Below are positions 61,112-64,000 of a DNA stretch of 64,000 nt, one piece after another; within the stretch, counting starts at the first letter, position 1; every line of letters begins with the position of its first letter. The translations under genes were made by a program, and so were the position numbers. The notes under the pieces were generated by a model. The model had not been told where the DNA came from and made no database searches. It saw only the letters and a program-made list of their open reading frames with translations. The DNA comes from Nocardioidaceae bacterium SCSIO 66511 (lineage in GTDB: Bacteria; Actinomycetota; Actinomycetes; Propionibacteriales; Nocardioidaceae), in contig CP095846.1 in assembly GCA_023100825.1 (NCBI GenBank), positions 3,162,001 through 3,226,000 on the forward strand, given 5' to 3'.

Positions 61112-62518
61112 TTGATCGCCCTCCATGCGACCATCGCAATCCTCGCGGTGGTCATCCTCATCATCGCTCTGCGCGTCGATCCAGTGATCTCGCTGGTGAT
61201 CGGCTCGCTCTACCTCGGTCTGGCCTCTGGGCTGGGTTTCGAGACGACTCTGAGCACGATCGTGGACGGCTTCGGCAGCATCATGGCCGAGGTCGGACTG
61301 CTGATCGGTTTCGGAGTCCTGATCGGGTCGCTGTTGTTCTCGATGGAGGCGTTGCAACGGCTCGTCCGGGTGCTGCTGAACACGCTAGGTGCCAAACGGC
61401 TTCCGTACGCCCTCAGCGCGGCCCTGAGCACGATCTTCCCGTCGATCTACGTCGACGTGCAGTTGGTGCTCGCAGCACCGCTCGCCCGCTCGGCCGCACC
61501 GCAGCTCGGGCGCAACGGTCTCGGTCTGATGGGCGGCGCGCTGACCACCGGCATCCTGGTCGGCTACGTCTTCGTCGTGCCGGGGCTGGGCACCGTGTCG
61601 ATCGCCGGCCTGCTGGACGTACCGCTCGGCACCATGCTGATCTACGGCCTGCTCGTCGGCCCGCTCACCGCCGTGCTCACGACCTTCCTCTACAGCAGGC
61701 TGCTCAAGCTCGGATCCTGGAACCCCGAGAAGGACGAGGATGCGTCCGAGTCGCTGCTCGAGGAGGAGGCCCTCGCCGCCGAGACGGCGGGCCGGACGAC
61801 CGGCACTGCGAGCAGCGGTAGTGGCGGCGCAGGTGCCGACGATGCGGCCGACGACCGCAAGCTGCCCTCGTTGTTCGTGTCGTTGCTGCCGGTTCTGGTG
61901 CCGCTCCTGCTGATCGCGTTCGGCGCGATCGCCGACACGGCCGGTTTCTCCAACGAGCTGATCGCGTTCCTCGGCGATCCGGTGTTCGCTTTGTTCATCG
62001 GCCTCGTCGGTGCGGTGATCCTCGCTCGGCTCAGCATCGGCGTAGAGCGGGCCGAACAGGCGTTGAGCAAGGGCTTCGACACCACCGGTCAGATCCTGCT
62101 CGTCACCGGCGTCGGCGGCTCGCTCGGCGCCGTGATCGCCGCAACCGACCTCGACCAGATGCTCGGCGACCTGTTCTCGGCAGAGTCGGGCGCTCCCGTG
62201 ATCGTCAGCATCCTGTTGGCGTGGCTCATCGCAGCCGTTCTCCACCTTGCCATCGGTTCGATCTCGGTCGCCGCGATCACCGCAGCCGGCATCATCGGCC
62301 CGATCGTCGGCCAGCTCGACGTACCGGCCGCGGTCATCGGACTGGCCATCGGCGCCGGAGCGCTGTTCGCACTGCACGTCAACAGCAACTTCTTCTGGAT
62401 GTTCCAGACGTTGCTCGGCGTGTCCACCCGCGGCACGTTGAAGGCGCTCACCTTCGTGACGTCGATGGCCTCGGTGGTCTCGCTACCGATAATTCTGGTG
62501 ATCGCCCTCGTCGTCTGA
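61112..62518 (+). CDS. GntP-family carboxylate/gluconate:proton symporter
   Basis: A carrier of 468 residues with about 12-13 helices. The N-terminus LIALHATIAILAVVILIIALRVDPVISLVIGSLYLGLASG and the repeats GGALTTGILVGYVFVVPGLG and HLAIGSISVAAITAAGIIGPI are characteristic of GntP. A charged, Glu/Ser/Gly-rich cytoplasmic loop (about 205-255) is longer than usual. TTG 61112 follows GGCAGG and matches the family start; ATG 61013 would add 33 poorly conserved residues. Divergent from the two-component system, which probably controls it. Confidence 0.88.
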   Translation: MIALHATIAILAVVILIIALRVDPVISLVIGSLYLGLASGLGFETTLSTIVDGFGSIMAEVGLLIGFGVLIGSLLFSMEALQRLVRVLLNTLGAKRLPYALSAALSTIFPSIYVDVQLVLAAPLARSAAPQLGRNGLGLMGGALTTGILVGYVFVVPGLGTVSIAGLLDVPLGTMLIYGLLVGPLTAVLTTFLYSRLLKLGSWNPEKDEDASESLLEEEALAAETAGRTTGTASSGSGGAGADDAADDRKLPSLFVSLLPVLVPLLLIAFGAIADTAGFSNELIAFLGDPVFALFIGLVGAVILARLSIGVERAEQALSKGFDTTGQILLVTGVGGSLGAVIAATDLDQMLGDLFSAESGAPVIVSILLAWLIAAVLHLAIGSISVAAITAAGIIGPIVGQLDVPAAVIGLAIGAGALFALHVNSNFFWMFQTLLGVSTRGTLKALTFVTSMASVVSLPIILVIALVV

Positions 62519-62542
62519 CGAATAGTCAGGCCCGATAAGTCG

Positions 62543-64000
<1,458 letters not shown>

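Overview
This is a high-GC bacterial chromosome segment. Actinobacterial traits include frequent GTG starts, TANNNT-type -10 boxes placed directly before start codons, an LLM-class flavin oxidoreductase, a Cys-lipobox sugar-binding protein whose importer lacks its own ATPase, and the gatCAB / ilvD / ilvBNC / leuB / ligA neighbourhood. The very common word 'gtacg' and the gene content fit Propionibacteriales (Nocardioidaceae-like), but family level is only a guess. No rRNA, tRNA, CRISPR array, transposase or phage gene was seen. Housekeeping genes (ligA, gatCAB, ilvD, ilvBNC, leuB) are all on the minus strand and are interrupted by accessory blocks.

Layout. 1-1.7 kb: 3' part of leuB, a 40-residue small protein, an O-methyltransferase. 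1.7-7.6 kb: a LacI-controlled beta-glucoside (ceb-like) operon: lacI, lipoprotein, two permeases, GH1 beta-glucosidase, with a 16-bp perfect palindromic operator. 7.8-10.7 kb: a secreted ThuA / sugar-dehydrogenase / PKD fusion. 10.7-12.9 kb: a YczE-type membrane protein divergent from a MocR regulator. 12.9-15.95 kb: thiM-thiE-thiD-tenA behind a TPP riboswitch. 16.0-26.1 kb: an IclR-regulated glyoxylate cluster (dicarboxylate carrier, alanine-glyoxylate-type aminotransferase, FAD/Fe-S 2-hydroxyacid oxidase, malate synthase, CoA-transferase, crotonase) with two matching operator candidates. 26.2-32.1 kb: MFS exporter, XRE regulator divergent from a methionine aminopeptidase, a serine beta-lactamase-fold hydrolase, and a membrane Ser/Thr kinase with its kinase domain at the C-terminus.

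32.1-38.7 kb: ilvC, ilvN, ilvB, a PHP-domain protein and ilvD. Upstream of ilvB are all parts of a classical attenuator: a nine-codon leader peptide containing Ile-Leu-Leu-Val, a pause hairpin and a U-tract terminator. 38.7-49.6 kb: small regulator/effector units (PadR with VOC and Asp-box proteins; SatD-like protein with a membrane partner; DUF2236 protein; 2-hydroxyacid dehydrogenase; alpha/beta hydrolase; tandem GNAT; MarR with an NmrA-type reductase and an LLM oxidoreductase). 49.6-53.9 kb: gatB, gatA, gatC and two small proteins. 53.9-56 kb: a TetR/MFS efflux pair with a 34-bp operator and a truncated gene, probably acquired. 56-58.7 kb: an unknown membrane protein and a secreted hydrolase. 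58.7-62.5 kb: a CitA/DcuS-type two-component system divergent from a GntP-family carboxylate carrier. 62.5-64 kb: 3' part of ligA.

The most informative signals are regulatory: the ilvB attenuator, the TPP riboswitch whose P1 helix contains the thiM ribosome-binding site, three copies of a MarR operator, and paired IclR-like, PadR and TetR palindromes. Several starts look leaderless.
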